From Celeribacter baekdonensis B30 (GTDB lineage Bacteria > Pseudomonadota > Alphaproteobacteria > Rhodobacterales > Rhodobacteraceae): a stretch of DNA of 64,000 nt. The position numbers and the translations under genes were made by a program. The stretch spans positions 1 through 64,000 of the forward strand of contig NZ_AMRK01000001.1 of assembly GCF_000299875.1 (NCBI RefSeq). The letters are read 5' to 3'. This document shows, piece by piece, positions 63,638 to 64,000 of this stretch. Every line of letters begins with the position of its first letter. Positions within the stretch are counted from its first letter, which is position 1. A model generated the notes under the pieces. It was not told where the DNA came from and searched no databases. It saw nothing but the letters and a program-made list of their open reading frames with translations.

Positions 63638-64000
63638 ATGCCCGACAGTGATCCAAAAACCCTAGTTTCCACAGAGTGGCTTGCCGAGCATCTTAAGGCG
63701 CCCGAACTTCGTCTTATTGACGCAAGCTGGTACATGCCCGCCGATAATCGCGATTGCCGGTCCGAATATGAGGCCGAGCACATCCCCGGCGCCCGGTTTG
63801 TCGATGTCGATGAGGTCGCGGACCTGCGCTCTGATCTGCCGCATATGCTACCGCCCGTTGAAAAATTCATGTCCCGGATGCGCGAGCTTGGCATCGGTGA
63901 TGGTCATCAGGTTGTGGTTTATGACACCGCAGGCGTGTTTTCCGCGCCGCGCGTGTGGTGGATGTTCAAATATTTCGGCCAAGACAATGTGGCCGTGCTT
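63638..64000 (+). CDS. Thiosulfate/3-mercaptopyruvate sulfurtransferase, N-terminal part
   Basis: The first 121 codons are in the window; the gene runs off the end. They encode the first rhodanese domain of a two-domain sulfurtransferase: VSTEWLAEHLKAPELRLIDASWYMP, EYEAEHIPGARFVDVDEVADL and VVVYDTAGVFSAPRVWWMFKYFG, all typical of SseA-type enzymes. The catalytic cysteine would lie in the second domain, outside the window. ATG 63638 after AAAAAGGTCGCACC. Leader has two alternative hairpins. Confidence 0.93.
   Translation, partial: MPDSDPKTLVSTEWLAEHLKAPELRLIDASWYMPADNRDCRSEYEAEHIPGARFVDVDEVADLRSDLPHMLPPVEKFMSRMRELGIGDGHQVVVYDTAGVFSAPRVWWMFKYFGQDNVAVL

Noticed and set aside
1-64000. tRNA, rRNA, tmRNA, insertion sequence, integrase, prophage or CRISPR
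   Set aside because: No cloverleaf-like GTTCRANYC blocks in gaps, no transposase or integrase motifs and no regular repeat-spacer pattern were seen while reading; absence is by eye only.

Overview
The window reads as one contiguous piece of an alphaproteobacterial chromosome, most likely the Rhodobacteraceae (Roseobacter group). Evidence: the chvI-chvG-hprK-rapZ-EIIA(Man)-HPr operon beside pckA; methylsuccinyl-CoA dehydrogenase of the ethylmalonyl-CoA pathway; alphaproteobacterial cobalamin genes (cobHIJLM, cobN, cobW, cobO); three adjacent peptide deformylase genes ahead of fmt; and small families (DUF6473, DUF1491, DUF1636, DUF6732-like) familiar from this group. I see no tRNA, rRNA, insertion sequence, phage gene or CRISPR array. 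Gene density is high, with many 1-4 nt stop/start overlaps.

Layout. 1-10 kb: the end of etfA, a DUF6473 gene, hbdA, an acyltransferase, then the leftward PTS/ChvGI regulatory operon and divergent pckA, a small cytochrome c. 10-22 kb: TauE/SafE permease, mcd, then a long leftward core-process string (rpoZ, rsh, DUF2062, pdxJ, LysE, acpS, lepB, rnc, era, DUF1491, recO) with folK just upstream. 22-30 kb: NYN protein, ispH, LysE exporter, rnhA, TRIC-like channel, then the leftward def-def-def-fmt set ending in two tiny membrane-protein genes, and divergent malY/patB. 30-41 kb: leftward cobalamin cluster (DUF6732-like, cbiX-like His-rich chelatase, cobH, cobL, cobI, cbiG-cobJ fusion, cobM), a glutathionyl-hydroquinone reductase, a receiver protein, and the rightward DUF1636-cobC-cbiB set. 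41-48 kb: a lytic transglycosylase with a broken signal-peptide region, smc, then a textbook cobalamin riboswitch ahead of a CbiM-like permease and cobW. 48-56 kb: a 55-codon gene on the other strand, cobN, GNAT, lipoprotein, MOSC, lrgA-lrgB-cobO. 56-64 kb: separated MnmC-type oxidase and methyltransferase genes, EamA exporter, Slt transglycosylase, dapA, K+ channel, smpB, and the start of a sulfurtransferase.

How they work together. The dominant theme is B12: tetrapyrrole-ring methylation and rearrangement (CobI, CobJ, CobM, CobL, CobH), cobalt handling (CbiX-like, CobW, CobN, CbiM-like permease), adenosylation (CobO) and the aminopropanol arm (CobC, CbiB). This suits a bacterium using the ethylmalonyl-CoA pathway, which needs B12-dependent mutases. 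A second theme is envelope sensing coupled to carbon metabolism (ChvGI, PTS regulatory proteins, PEP carboxykinase).

Most notable unexplained items: two perfect, oppositely oriented DnaA boxes upstream of smc; a structured but non-B12-box leader before the cobalamin cluster; one deformylase paralogue lacking the key Cys and Glu; a hairpin covering the ribosome site of lrgA; and two short genes (45 and 55 codons) with good or plausible ribosome sites. No single gene here looks like a wholly new system; the regulatory DNA and RNA are where novelty is likeliest.
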